From contig NZ_JACHCG010000001.1 in the NCBI RefSeq assembly GCF_014200595.1, forward strand, positions 682,001-746,000: a stretch of DNA of 64,000 bases, in the 5' to 3' direction. The stretch's first letter is position 1. Every line of letters starts with the position of its first letter. Under the pieces are notes generated by a model, which was not told where the DNA came from, searched no databases, and saw nothing but the letters and a program-made list of their open reading frames with translations. Below are positions 8,198-18,000 of this stretch, one piece after another. Both the position numbers and the translations under genes were made by a program. The DNA comes from Pedobacter cryoconitis. Lineage in GTDB: Bacteria > Bacteroidota > Bacteroidia > Sphingobacteriales > Sphingobacteriaceae.

Positions 8198-11100
8198 ATG
8201 TTTAAGAAATTTATAGACAGACCTGTCTTAGCCACTGTTATTTCCATATTATTGGTGATTCTGGGGGTATTGGGACTAACTAAATTGCCCTTACAGCAAT
8301 TTCCAGATATCGCGCCTCCTGCTGTACAGGTAACTGCGCTTTATCCCGGTGCAAATGCCGAAACTGTATTACGTTCTGTAGCACCTTCCCTGGAAGAATC
8401 AATCAACGGGGTTGAAAACATGAGCTACATGAGCTCTACAGCGAGTAACGATGGTTCACTGGTTATTTCAGTTTACTTTAAACTGGGTACTGACCCGGAT
8501 CAGGCGGCGGTAAACGTACAAAATCGTGTAGCACAAGCTACAAGTCAGTTGCCTGCTGAGGTTGTACAGGCAGGGGTAACTACTGCAAAACAACAAAACA
8601 GCTTAATCATGGTGGTAGATTTACACACCGATAATGAGAAAAGCTATGATCAGACTTTCTTAGCCAACTATGCGCAGATCAACTTAATTCCTGAGTTAAA
8701 AAGGATTCAAGGGGTAGGTCAGGCAAATATATTTGGTGGTAGCAGGGATTATTCGATGCGTGTATGGTTAAATCCTGCACAAATGGCAACTTATAATTTA
8801 ACGCCAAATGAAGTAATGGCGGTTATTAAAGATAAAAACTTAGAAGCTGCTCCGGGTAAATTCGGGGAGAGCAGTAAGAACGCTTTTGAATATGTACTGA
8901 AATATAAAGGTAAATTAACCAAACCAGAAGAGTATCAGAACATGATTATCCGTTCTAATGCTGATGGTTCATTTTTACGTCTTAAAGATGTAGCAAGGGT
9001 AGAATTAGGTTCTTATACTTATTCGAATTTAACCCGTGTAAATGGTAAAGCAGGTCTGAACATTGCGGTTCAGCAGTTAAGTGGATCAAATGCAAATGAG
9101 ATTCAGATAGCGATCACAAAATTCATGAAAAAAGCTGAAAAGGAATTTCCTAAAGGCGTTTCTTATGATGTGGTTTACAGTACTAAAACTTCTCTGGATC
9201 AGTCTATTGACCAGGTAATCCATACGCTGATTGAGGCATTTATCCTCGTATTTATCGTTGTATTTATCTTCTTACAGGATTTCCGTTCTACCTTAATTCC
9301 AGCGATTGCTGTTCCGGTAGCGATTTTAGGTACCTTCTTTTTCATGAAGCTTTTTGGCTTCTCGATTAACTTGTTAACCTTATTTGCACTGGTACTGGCC
9401 ATTGGTATTGTGGTCGATGATGCGATTGTGGTCGTGGAGGCAGTCCATGCGAAAATGGAGCATAAAAAAATGGGCCCAAAACCGGCAACGGCTGCGGCAA
9501 TGCATGAGATTACAGGAGCGATTATTTCGATTACCCTGGTGATGAGTGCGGTGTTTTTACCAGTTGGTTTTATGGAAGGCTCAACAGGGGTTTTCTACAG
9601 ACAGTTTGCTTTTACACTGGCTATTGCGATTGTAATTTCGGCTGTAAACGCGTTAACATTGAGTCCTGCTTTATGTGCGCTGTTTCTGAAACAAACACAT
9701 ACTGATGGTCACGATAACGCAGCCCCAACTAGTTTTAAACAACGTTTTTTTAAAGGTTTCAACACTAGTTTCGAATCTTTAACTAACAGATATGTGGGTA
9801 GCTTGAAATTCCTGATCCGTACTAAATGGGTAGGTTTAGCTGGTTTGTTAATCGTTATCCTTGCTACGGTATGGATGGTGAAAAGAACACCTACAGGATT
9901 TATTCCTTCGGAAGATCAGGGCTTCATCGCGATTTCGATGTCATTGCCAGCTGGTGCTTCGCTGGAAAGAAGTACACAGGTATTGAAAGAAACAGAGGTT
10001 TTATTAAGACCGTTGGCTTTCACCAAACTGTTTAACGTACTGGGTGGTTTTAACTTGCTTACGCAGTCAAACAGTCCATCTGCTGGTGCGATGTTCGTGT
10101 TATTGAAACCGACCGCAGAACGTGGAGAGGTAAAAGATATCAATGCGATCATGAATGTGATCAGGGGTAAACTTGCTGCTGTTAAAGGCGCGAATTTCTT
10201 CGTGTTTACTTTCCCTACGGTTCCTGGTTTCAGTAACGTCGATGGTTTGGATATGGTGTTACAGGATAAAACAGGGGGTAACATTGGTAAATTTAGTGGT
10301 GTAGCTTATAACTTTATCGGTGAGCTGATGAAACGTCCGGAAATTGCTGTAGCGTTTACGACATTCAGAGCAGATTATCCACAGTTGGAACTTCAGCTGG
10401 ATGAGGCTAAAGCCGAACAGTTAGGCGTTTCTGTAAGGGATGTATTAACGACAATGCAGGCTTATTTTGGTAGTGCGCAGGCTTCAGATTTTAACAGGTT
10501 TGGAAAGTACTACAGGGTAATGGTGCAGGCAGATGTTGCTGACCGTGCTGATCCTTCTTCGATGGATAATGTATTTGTGAAAAACAGAGCTGGTGAAAAT
10601 GTGCCGATCAATACCTTGGTGAAGTTACAAAGGGTTTATGGCCCGGAAACAGTGTCCCGTTATAACTTGTTTAACTCCATTGGTGTGAATGCGATGGCTA
10701 AGCCAGGTTATAGTTCTGGTGATGCGATCAGGGCGGTAGAAGAAGTGGCTGCACAGCAATTGCCTTCAGGTTTCTCTTATGAGTTTACTGGTTTGACTAA
10801 GGAAGAGATTACTTCTGGTGGTCAGTCTGTGATCATCTTTGGGTTGTGTTTAGTGTTCGTATACTTCCTTTTATCTGCTCAATATGAAAGTTACATCCTG
10901 CCATTAGCTGTTATTTTATCTATTCCTACTGGTGTGTTCGGTGTGTTTGTTGCGATCGGCTTAACTGGAATTGAGAATAACATCTATGTGCAGGTGGCAC
11001 TGGTCATGCTGATTGGACTGCTCGCGAAAAATGCGATTTTGATTGTAGAGTTCGCGGTTCAGCGAAGAAGGGCGGGGAACACTTTAGTGTCTTCAGCTTT

Positions 11101-11389
11101 GGAGGCTGCTAAGTTAAGGCTTCGTCCGATTATCATGACTTCTCTTGCTTTTGTGGTTGGGTTGATCCCGATGATGCGTGCAAGTGGTCCTTCTGCTTTA
11201 GGTAACCACTCGATTAGTATTGGTGCTGCTGGTGGGATGATTACAGGGGTTATCCTTGGATTGTTCATCATTCCTGTATTGTTCGTGATCTTCCAGTTTT
11301 TACAGGAAAAAGTTACGGGCAAACCTCAGGATACAGTTGTAGAAGAACATGAAGAATCTATTAATATTAATGAATATGAAACCGTATAA
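8198..11389 (+). CDS. RND efflux permease (HAE1/AcrB type)
   Basis: A 1063-residue inner-membrane proton-driven exporter, the usual length for the hydrophobe/amphiphile efflux family. TM1 covers about residues 10-29; further helix groups occur at about 338-500, 545-560 and 870-1030. The proton-relay aspartates are visible in the TM4 motif GIVVDDAIVVVEAVH near residue 407. Two large periplasmic loops (about 30-335 and 565-865) form the porter and docking domains. It sits between its adaptor and its outer-membrane channel gene, whose probable start lies 14 bp inside this gene's end. A second permease of the same family begins at the far end of the window on the other strand. Drug range is unknown. 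Confidence 0.95.
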   Translation: MFKKFIDRPVLATVISILLVILGVLGLTKLPLQQFPDIAPPAVQVTALYPGANAETVLRSVAPSLEESINGVENMSYMSSTASNDGSLVISVYFKLGTDPDQAAVNVQNRVAQATSQLPAEVVQAGVTTAKQQNSLIMVVDLHTDNEKSYDQTFLANYAQINLIPELKRIQGVGQANIFGGSRDYSMRVWLNPAQMATYNLTPNEVMAVIKDKNLEAAPGKFGESSKNAFEYVLKYKGKLTKPEEYQNMIIRSNADGSFLRLKDVARVELGSYTYSNLTRVNGKAGLNIAVQQLSGSNANEIQIAITKFMKKAEKEFPKGVSYDVVYSTKTSLDQSIDQVIHTLIEAFILVFIVVFIFLQDFRSTLIPAIAVPVAILGTFFFMKLFGFSINLLTLFALVLAIGIVVDDAIVVVEAVHAKMEHKKMGPKPATAAAMHEITGAIISITLVMSAVFLPVGFMEGSTGVFYRQFAFTLAIAIVISAVNALTLSPALCALFLKQTHTDGHDNAAPTSFKQRFFKGFNTSFESLTNRYVGSLKFLIRTKWVGLAGLLIVILATVWMVKRTPTGFIPSEDQGFIAISMSLPAGASLERSTQVLKETEVLLRPLAFTKLFNVLGGFNLLTQSNSPSAGAMFVLLKPTAERGEVKDINAIMNVIRGKLAAVKGANFFVFTFPTVPGFSNVDGLDMVLQDKTGGNIGKFSGVAYNFIGELMKRPEIAVAFTTFRADYPQLELQLDEAKAEQLGVSVRDVLTTMQAYFGSAQASDFNRFGKYYRVMVQADVADRADPSSMDNVFVKNRAGENVPINTLVKLQRVYGPETVSRYNLFNSIGVNAMAKPGYSSGDAIRAVEEVAAQQLPSGFSYEFTGLTKEEITSGGQSVIIFGLCLVFVYFLLSAQYESYILPLAVILSIPTGVFGVFVAIGLTGIENNIYVQVALVMLIGLLAKNAILIVEFAVQRRRAGNTLVSSALEAAKLRLRPIIMTSLAFVVGLIPMMRASGPSALGNHSISIGAAGGMITGVILGLFIIPVLFVIFQFLQEKVTGKPQDTVVEEHEESININEYETV

Positions 11390-12788
11390 AAGTATATATA
11401 CTGCTCTTTTACTTGTACTCGTGCTGGGTGCTTGTAAAGTATCTAAAGATATTCCCTTACCAGTAAATGCTGCTCCTGAAAAATTCAGGGGTAGTGTTTC
11501 AACTGATACGGCGAGTATTGCAGCACTGCCTTATAAAGATTTTTTTAAGGAACAGACGATCAGAAATCTGATTGATACCGCAATTATCAATAATTACGAT
11601 ATGCAGATTGCACTGAAAAATATGGAAGCTGCGGCTTTGTTATTTAGTCAGTCGAAATTGGGTAATATACCAGAGTTGAACCTGAAAGTAGGGGCAAATT
11701 CAAGCCGTCCTTCGGATAATAGTCTGAATGGTTTGCAGATTGGCCAGTTTTCTCAGTCTAAACATATTGAGGATTATAGTGTAACTGGAGGGTTAAGCTG
11801 GGAGGCTGATATCTGGCGCAAAATTGCGAATCAGAGAAATGCAGCGGGTGCAGCTTTTATGCAGTCTGCTGAGGTTAAAAAGGCTGTTCAAACTAGGTTA
11901 GTTTCAAATATTGCACAGAGTTTTTATAGATTGATCATGTTGGATACTCAACTGGAAATCGCTAAGAAAAACTTGTCTTTAAATGATAGTACGTTAAATA
12001 TTATCAGGTTACAGTTTGATGCTGGTCAGGTGACTTCTCTGGCAATTCAACAGGCGGAGGCGCAACAGTTGGTTGCTGCTGGCCTGGTTCCTCAGCTGGA
12101 GCAAAGAATCGCTTTGGAGGAGAATGCTTTGAGTATTTTGACGGGTGCTTTCCCTAAAACTATTGCAAGGATCGGAACTTTAAATTCGATCAATGTTCAG
12201 GATCAGGTGAGTACTGGTATTCCTTCCCGCATGTTAAGTTTAAGACCTGATGTGAAAAGTGCTGAGCTGGAGTTAGTGAAAGCAAATGCAAAGGTTGGGA
12301 TTGCGAAGGCAAGTTTATATCCTTCGTTAGTGATTACTGCAAATGGTGGTTTGAATTCGTTTAAGGCGAGTAACTGGTTTAATATTCCAGGTTCATTGTT
12401 TGGTGTGGTTGCTGGTGGGATTACGCAGCCGATTTTTCAGCGTAAGCAGTTGAGAACTCAGTATGAGGTTGCTTTGGTTGATCGTGAAAAGTCAGTGATC
12501 CAGTTCAGGTCTTCGGTTTTGACTGCGGTTGGTGAGGTTTCTGATGAACTGGTTAAAATTGAAAAGTTGAAAGAGCAGTATGTGATTGCTGATAAAAGGG
12601 TCAGAACTGTGCAGAGTGGTTTGAGCAATGCGAATATGTTGTTTAAAAGCGGCATGGCGAATTATTTGGAAGTGATTAATGCACAGAGTAATGCGTTGCA
12701 GAGTGAGTTGGATTTAGCGACTGTAAAGACTGCGCAGTTAAATGCGGTGGTTGAATTGTACAGGGCTTTAGGTGGGGGTTGGAAGTAA
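11376..12788 (+). CDS. RND efflux outer-membrane channel lipoprotein (TolC/OprM type)
   Basis: An outer-membrane factor of about 470 residues that completes the tripartite pump. I chose the ATG at 11376 because it gives a clean lipoprotein signal, MKPYKSIYTALLLVLVLGAC; ATGs at 11349 and 11370 would only prepend hydrophilic residues. It has the two long repeated helical modules of the OprM/CusC family (about 60-250 and 265-465), including LSLRPDVKSAELELVKANA and the ending LNAVVELYRALGGGWK. The reading frame overlaps the permease by 14 bp, so translation is probably coupled. A large hairpin begins 6 bp after its stop. Confidence 0.93.
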   Translation: MKPYKSIYTALLLVLVLGACKVSKDIPLPVNAAPEKFRGSVSTDTASIAALPYKDFFKEQTIRNLIDTAIINNYDMQIALKNMEAAALLFSQSKLGNIPELNLKVGANSSRPSDNSLNGLQIGQFSQSKHIEDYSVTGGLSWEADIWRKIANQRNAAGAAFMQSAEVKKAVQTRLVSNIAQSFYRLIMLDTQLEIAKKNLSLNDSTLNIIRLQFDAGQVTSLAIQQAEAQQLVAAGLVPQLEQRIALEENALSILTGAFPKTIARIGTLNSINVQDQVSTGIPSRMLSLRPDVKSAELELVKANAKVGIAKASLYPSLVITANGGLNSFKASNWFNIPGSLFGVVAGGITQPIFQRKQLRTQYEVALVDREKSVIQFRSSVLTAVGEVSDELVKIEKLKEQYVIADKRVRTVQSGLSNANMLFKSGMANYLEVINAQSNALQSELDLATVKTAQLNAVVELYRALGGGWK

Positions 12789-12793
12789 ACTCT

Positions 12794-12886
12794 AAAAAAA
12801 CAAGGATAATAATGTTCGGCGACATTGCCTTCGCCGAAGAGGCTCGGAATGAATGCCTTCACATTTATTATCCTTGTTTTTTTTCG
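12794..12886 (+). terminator. Long hairpin with nested stem after the efflux operon
   Basis: The arms 12794-12812 and 12865-12883 are perfect 19-base complements (core ACAAGGATAATAA / TTATTATCCTTGT) and the right arm runs into T8. Inside the 52-base loop a second stem pairs TTCGGCGA (12815-12822) with TCGCCGAA (12831-12838). It can act as the terminator of the efflux operon, but it is much larger than the other terminators in this window. Confidence 0.65.
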
Positions 12887-12902
12887 AAGTCATACTTAGG
12901 TT

Positions 12903-13140
12903 GGATTGCTAGTTGGATTGTTTAGCAGGATTGCTAGTTGGATTGTTTAGCAGGATTGCTAGTTGGATTGCTTAGCAGGATTGCTAGTTGGATTGTTTAG
13001 CAGGATTGCTAGTTGGATTGTTTAGCAGGATTGCTAGTTGGATTGTTTAGCAGGATTGCTAGTTGGATTGCTTAACAGGATAACTAGTTGGATTGCTTAG
13101 CTGGATTGCTAGTTGGGTTGTTTAGCAGGATAGCTTTAGG
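12903..13140. repeat. 25-bp tandem repeat array, nine copies plus a partial
   Basis: Nine consecutive 25-bp units run from 12903 to 13127, each made of GGATTGCTAGTT followed by GGATTGTTTAGCA; a degenerate 13-bp partial follows. Copies 1, 2, 4, 5 and 6 are identical; copies 3, 7, 8 and 9 differ by one to four bases, the last ones most. The two halves both begin GGATTG, so the unit itself looks like a duplicated 12/13-mer. The period is not a multiple of three and stop codons occur, so it is not coding. There are no unique spacers, which rules out CRISPR. It fills most of the 524-bp gap between the efflux operon and the next gene. Confidence 0.95.
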
Positions 13141-13153
13141 TTACAAAAATTTT

Positions 13154-13187
13154 AAAAGGGATACGTTTTTTAGCGTGTCCCTTTTTG
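13154..13187 (+). terminator. Hairpin terminator after the repeat array
   Basis: AAAAGGGATACG (13154-13165) pairs with CGTGTCCCTTTT (13174-13185) with one T-G pair, followed by T-rich sequence. No annotated gene lies between the preceding terminator-like hairpin and this one, only the tandem repeats. Confidence 0.7.
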
Positions 13188-13312
13188 TTTTAATAGCTTT
13201 TTCAGGACATGTTTTGATTGTATTATGTATGTTTAATTGATTATGAGCAGGTTAAAACCGCGAAAATTGATTATGGAACAGTTGTTGATCAGCGACATAG
13301 AAAACATCTTCT

Positions 13313-13741
13313 ATGGAAAATACAAATACTCCTCCGCAAAAAAAGTCAAGAGGTAAATTCTGGACTATATTAATACTGATTGTGGTTTTATTTTTAGCCG
13401 GCTTTGGCTATTATAGATATTTCTTTGTTTTTGGTGAAGGTGTGAAGGCTGGTCAGCTGAATTACTTTGTGAAAAAGGGATATATGTTTAAGACGAATGA
13501 AGGACGGATCATCCAGACTGGAATACGTTCTCAGGCTCCGGGAAATATAGCTTCTAATGAGTTTATGTTTTCGGTTACAGATCCGAAGGTTGCTGAACAG
13601 CTGAATAAAAATGCAGGTTCTAATATTGAAGTGCATTATAAAGAATATATCAGTCCGTTGCCCTGGAGAGGGGTAAGTGTGTTTGTAGTAGACAGTTTGA
13701 TTTCTGCTGCACCAGGTAATGGAGTAAATACACAAAACTAA
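13313..13741 (+). CDS. Hypothetical single-pass membrane protein
   Basis: A 142-residue protein I cannot assign to a characterised family. The first 14 residues are polar with KK-SRGK, followed by one strong transmembrane helix (about 16-36), so it is probably anchored with its C-terminal domain outside. The soluble part (about 40-135) is mostly beta strand, with the recognisable stretch EGVKAGQLNYFVKKGYMFKT and later EFMFSVTDPKVAEQL. Similar proteins are common in Bacteroidota and are sometimes mislabelled 6-phosphogluconate dehydrogenase; nothing here supports that enzyme. It lies alone, 59 bp before sbcD on the same strand, with a strong inverted repeat between them. Confidence 0.7.
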   Translation: MENTNTPPQKKSRGKFWTILILIVVLFLAGFGYYRYFFVFGEGVKAGQLNYFVKKGYMFKTNEGRIIQTGIRSQAPGNIASNEFMFSVTDPKVAEQLNKNAGSNIEVHYKEYISPLPWRGVSVFVVDSLISAAPGNGVNTQN

Positions 13742-13756
13742 TAGAACAGGCTTTGC

Positions 13757-13794
13757 CTAAATTAAACAATTGTCTGGGCAATTGTTTAATTTAG
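13757..13794 (+). promoter_or_regulatory. 16-bp perfect inverted repeat just before sbcD
   Basis: CTAAATTAAACAATTG (13757-13772) and its exact complement (13779-13794) enclose a six-base loop TCTGGG. The right arm ends six bases before the sbcD ATG. There is no T-run after it, so it is not a typical terminator; in RNA it would place the sbcD ribosome-binding region directly against a stable stem. Confidence 0.75.
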
Positions 13795-13800
13795 CAGGCA

Positions 13801-15027
13801 ATGAGAATTCTTCATACGGCCGACTGGCACCTGGGAAAAAGACTGGAACAAAGTGAACGTACGGATGAGCATCAGGCTTTTCTGGACTGGCTGATACTGA
13901 CTTTACAAACCGAAAATATAGATGTTTTAATCGTTGCGGGTGATGTTTTTGACACCGGTAGTCCCTCTAATACAGCTTTTGAGCAGTATTATGGTTTTTT
14001 GAGACGGGTAAAGGATACGAATTGCAGAGAGGTTATCATTATTGGGGGCAATCACGATTCTATCAGTACGCTAAATGCCCCATCTACATTGCTTAAGTAC
14101 TTTAATGTACATATTATTGGCGGTGTCCCTGAAGAATTTACAGATCAGATTATCGAAATACACAGCCCTTCTGGTGAGCTGGAACTGGTAGTTTGTGCCG
14201 TTCCTTTTCTGCGTGACCGCGATATCAGACTTTCTGTTTCGGGCGAAACCGCTGAAGAAAGAGAAACCAGGATCAAACAAGGGATTTGTGATCATTATCA
14301 TCGTTTCAAAGAATATATTGGAGAATATAAGGCTAACCATATTCCGGTAATTGCTACAGGACATCTTTTTGCTGCTGGATCGAGTACTTCGGACAGCGAA
14401 AAAGAAATCCATGTAGGGAATCTGGGTCAGGTTGGCGGAGATCAGTTCCCGGTAGAGTTTGATTATGTGGCATTGGGGCATATCCATCGCCCGCAAGTCA
14501 TCAACCAAATGAACCATATCCGGTATTCGGGCTCACCAATTCCATTGAGTTTCTCTGAAACTGACGATAGAAAACAGGTCATTGTTCTTGAATTTGAGAA
14601 AGGGGAGCTGGTTAGCCTGGTGGAAGTTGAAGTACCTGGCTACCGAAAACTGATCAGGATTAAAGGGGATTTTGAGAAGGTGAAGACTAAATTGGTTTTG
14701 CTGGAAGATCCTGGAACATTGTATCCGGCATGGGTAGAGGTACAGGTAGAAACAGAGACTTTCATTTTTGATCTGGAAGAACAGTTGAATACGCTGATCG
14801 TCAATAAGCCTTTTATTGAGCGGTTATTTCCCCGTCAGCTCAGAACAAGAGCGGTTCAGAATCTGGACGGACAAACGCATGAGGCTATGGCATTAACGGA
14901 TCTTGATCCGCAGACGGTGTTTTTAAAGCGCTGTGAGGCGGAATATCCGGAAGAGGATCATGCAGAGCTGCTGCTTACTTTTAAAGAGGTTTTGGAATAT
15001 ATGGCACAAAAGGAGAATAAGGGATGA
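13801..15027 (+). CDS. sbcD: Exonuclease subunit SbcD
   Basis: The 408-residue nuclease subunit of the SbcCD (Mre11-Rad50-like) complex, which cuts hairpins and DNA ends with blocked termini. The calcineurin-like metallophosphoesterase motifs appear in order: ADWHLGK (about 7-13), GDVFD (about 47-51), GGNHDS (about 81-86), ATGHLF (about 181) and LGHIHRPQ (about 219-226), supplying the two-metal ligands. The C-terminal 150 residues are the capping and SbcC-binding region. Its stop overlaps the sbcC start by four bases, so the two subunits are translationally coupled. The start sits six bases after a strong inverted repeat. Confidence 0.95.
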   Translation: MRILHTADWHLGKRLEQSERTDEHQAFLDWLILTLQTENIDVLIVAGDVFDTGSPSNTAFEQYYGFLRRVKDTNCREVIIIGGNHDSISTLNAPSTLLKYFNVHIIGGVPEEFTDQIIEIHSPSGELELVVCAVPFLRDRDIRLSVSGETAEERETRIKQGICDHYHRFKEYIGEYKANHIPVIATGHLFAAGSSTSDSEKEIHVGNLGQVGGDQFPVEFDYVALGHIHRPQVINQMNHIRYSGSPIPLSFSETDDRKQVIVLEFEKGELVSLVEVEVPGYRKLIRIKGDFEKVKTKLVLLEDPGTLYPAWVEVQVETETFIFDLEEQLNTLIVNKPFIERLFPRQLRTRAVQNLDGQTHEAMALTDLDPQTVFLKRCEAEYPEEDHAELLLTFKEVLEYMAQKENKG

Positions 15028-18000
15028 AGATTATAAGTATCAAATTTTTAAATCTTAATTCCCTGAAAGGGCAGCATGAGATTCGTTTTGACCGGCCTCC
15101 TTTTACGGAAAGCGGAATTTTTGCGATTACAGGGCCTACCGGTGCTGGAAAAACAACCATACTTGATGCGATTACAGTTGCTTTGTATGGAAGGGTACAC
15201 CGCCATACAAAGGATGTATTTGAGATTATGACCCGGCATACGGGAGAATCCTTTGCGGAAGTTGAATTTGAGGTCAAGGATAAATTATACAGGGCCAAAT
15301 GGTCAATCCGGCGCAGCCGCGGGAAAGCAGAAGGTCAATTGCAAACGCAAAAGATGGAACTGGCAGAAGCGGTTAGCGGTACGATCATTATTGAGCATCC
15401 TTTACAGGAAGTGAGAGATAAGATTGTAGAGTTATGCGGGTTGGATTATAACCAGTTTTTACGTTCTGTGATATTATCTCAGGGTGATTTTACACGCTTT
15501 TTGAAAGCGGATGAGAATGAAAGAAGTGAGCTGCTGGAAAGGATCACTGATACAGGTATTTATTCGCAGATTTCTATGGATACTTACGAAAAAGCTAAAG
15601 AGGAACGTGCGAAACTGGATCAGTTGAGAGGACAACTGGATCATGTGGTTTTACTGGCTGCTGAGGAAAGGACTATTTATCAGGATAGTTTATTAGCACT
15701 TTCTACTCAGGAGAGTGAACTGAAGACACAGGAAGCGTTATTAAGGGCTAAAATCGACTGGCTGAATACGCTTGGGAAATTAGAAGCCCGTAAAGTGGAG
15801 TTGCTGGACAGTTTAGCTGCGGATGAGCTTTTCTATGCGGCACATGAGGACAGGTTCTTTCGGCTTCAAAGACATTTGTCGGCGTTGGTTCATCGCCCTG
15901 CATTAGCAGAATTGGCGACTATAGAGAATCAGCAGCTTAAAATTAAGAATGATTTACAGCAGGCAGAAGCAGAGCATCCGGATTTGGTTAAAGAAGAAGG
16001 TGTCATGAAGACTGCTTTGCAGCAGGCGAAACAGAAAATTGAATTAACGGAGCAAACGATAACCGAGTCGGAACCGGTTTTTGAAGCAGTGGCCAAGAAA
16101 GATTTGTTAATTGAACAGGCTAAAAGTGAGCTGGATAAGACAAAGAAAACTTTTGAGGCTGCGCAGACAAACCTCCAGACTATTACTACAGCCCGGCTGA
16201 ACATGGATCAGCAGTTAAAGGCCCTGAAACAGCGGATTGATATACTCTCTCAATGGCTGCAAAGTAATGTTAAAGAGCGTGAACTGGATAAAGAAGTGAT
16301 TGTATTCAGCCAATTGGTACAGCAGCTGAAGAGTTTAGAAGCGATTACTGCCGGTAAGCAGAAACATTTGCTGGATTATACAACGCAGGCAGAAAAAGGG
16401 AAGCTGATTGTGGTAGAGGCTGAGAGAAACAGTGGTTTGCTGGAATTGAAATTGGTTGGGTTTCAAACGGCAATTGCGGAACTTACTCAGGACTTACAGA
16501 CCGCTTTGGCTGGGAAGTCGTTGGAAGAACTGGAAGCTGATTTTAGCGTATTACCTTTGCTGATTCAAACTTCCGAACAGCAATTGCGTCTGGCTGGTCA
16601 ATACCATAAGGTTTTGGCAGAACAAACTGCATTGACTGCGGCTTTAGATACTTACCGGAAGCAAAAGATTTCAGTGGTGCAGGACGTAGCTGCATTGGAA
16701 CTGGAGAATGCGGAAGGGACAACTCAACTGGACTATTTACAGCAGATTTATGAGCTGGAAGTGAAAGTTCAGAAATATGATACAGATCGTTTACAATTGG
16801 AACCAGAACAACCTTGCCCGCTTTGTGGCTCGGTGCATCATCCATTTGTGGAAGGGAAATATACCAGTAAATTAACGGAGTCGGCAGCAAGAAGAAATCA
16901 GCAGCTGGAGAAAGTTAATTTACTGAAAAAGAATTTAAATCAACAGCTGATCGGGCTCAATACATTGGATCATCAGGTGCAGACCAGCGAGAAATCTCTG
17001 GTGGTTTTACAGGAAACTATCGCACAAAGTCTTTTGGAGTTTAATGCAAATAATGAAAAGTTACCTAAGCCTTTAGAGCTGAGTAAACCTGGAATTATTG
17101 AGGCGGTAATTAAAAGAAAGAGATTGCAGCAGCAAGCTTTGGAGATTCAATTGAAAGCGGTAAAGCATGCACAATTGCAAATCAATGCAGCAGAGTTACA
17201 GGTTACTGCGCAAAAAGAAGTTTTAGGACAGGAGCGGAATAAGATCGAGCAAGCAGGTTTAACGATCAGTTTTGCTGAAAAACAACTGGATTTAATTGGT
17301 CAGGAGCTTGCAGCAACTGAGCAGGAAATTAAAACGGTTGTTGCTAAAGCTACTCAATTGATAAAGCCATTCGGGATTCTTTTTGAGGCAGAACGTGCCG
17401 AGGAAATTATATCGGAAATGAAGGAAAGGTTTGAACGTTATCAGACCTCCGAAAAGGAATTAAACCAGTTACAGCCTGATCTTCGTCAGCAGGAAACGGA
17501 ACTTAAGAACAGCCTTTTGGTCTGGAATGAGAAAAAGGATCAGATTGAACTGCTGACAGGGCAATTGAAGGAAGAGGAAAAGGTTTGGCAGCAAATGCAG
17601 GAAGATCGTATTGAACTTTTTGGTTCAAAAGATCCTGTGCAGGAAAAAATGCAATTGGTCAACGCTTTAAAGAAATATAGGGAAGAAGCTGAGAATTTTC
17701 AGCGTGTATTACAAGAGAAGCAGGCAAAGGTGCGCATTGTTGAAGATCGTAAAGCAACGCTTCATGTTTCTTATTTGTCAACTAAGCAGTTGTTTAATAC
17801 CCATTTGGAAAAACTGATGGGTAAGCTCACTTTAGATGGATTACAGAGCTTAACGGAGTTGAAGCAATTGTATTTACCTGAGGAGGAAGTAAAGGCTGCT
17901 GATGAATTGCAGAAAGAAGCTTTACAGAAAATTGCATCAGGCAAAAGCCTTTTGCTGGCTGCTGAAAAGGATCTGGAAATTGAAAAACAAAAAGCGTTAA

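Noticed and set aside
9916..10284. 122-codon minus-strand frame inside the RND permease
   Set aside because: Shadow frame of a conserved permease, no own start region or domain.
12903..13140. Tandem repeats as a CRISPR array
   Set aside because: The 25-bp units are directly adjacent without unique spacers, and no cas gene is present.
13313..13741. 6-phosphogluconate dehydrogenase label for the small membrane protein
   Set aside because: 142 residues with a single membrane helix cannot hold that enzyme; no Rossmann motif is visible.
14071..14517. 148-codon minus-strand frame inside sbcD
   Set aside because: Antisense to intact metallophosphoesterase motifs; composition follows the real gene.
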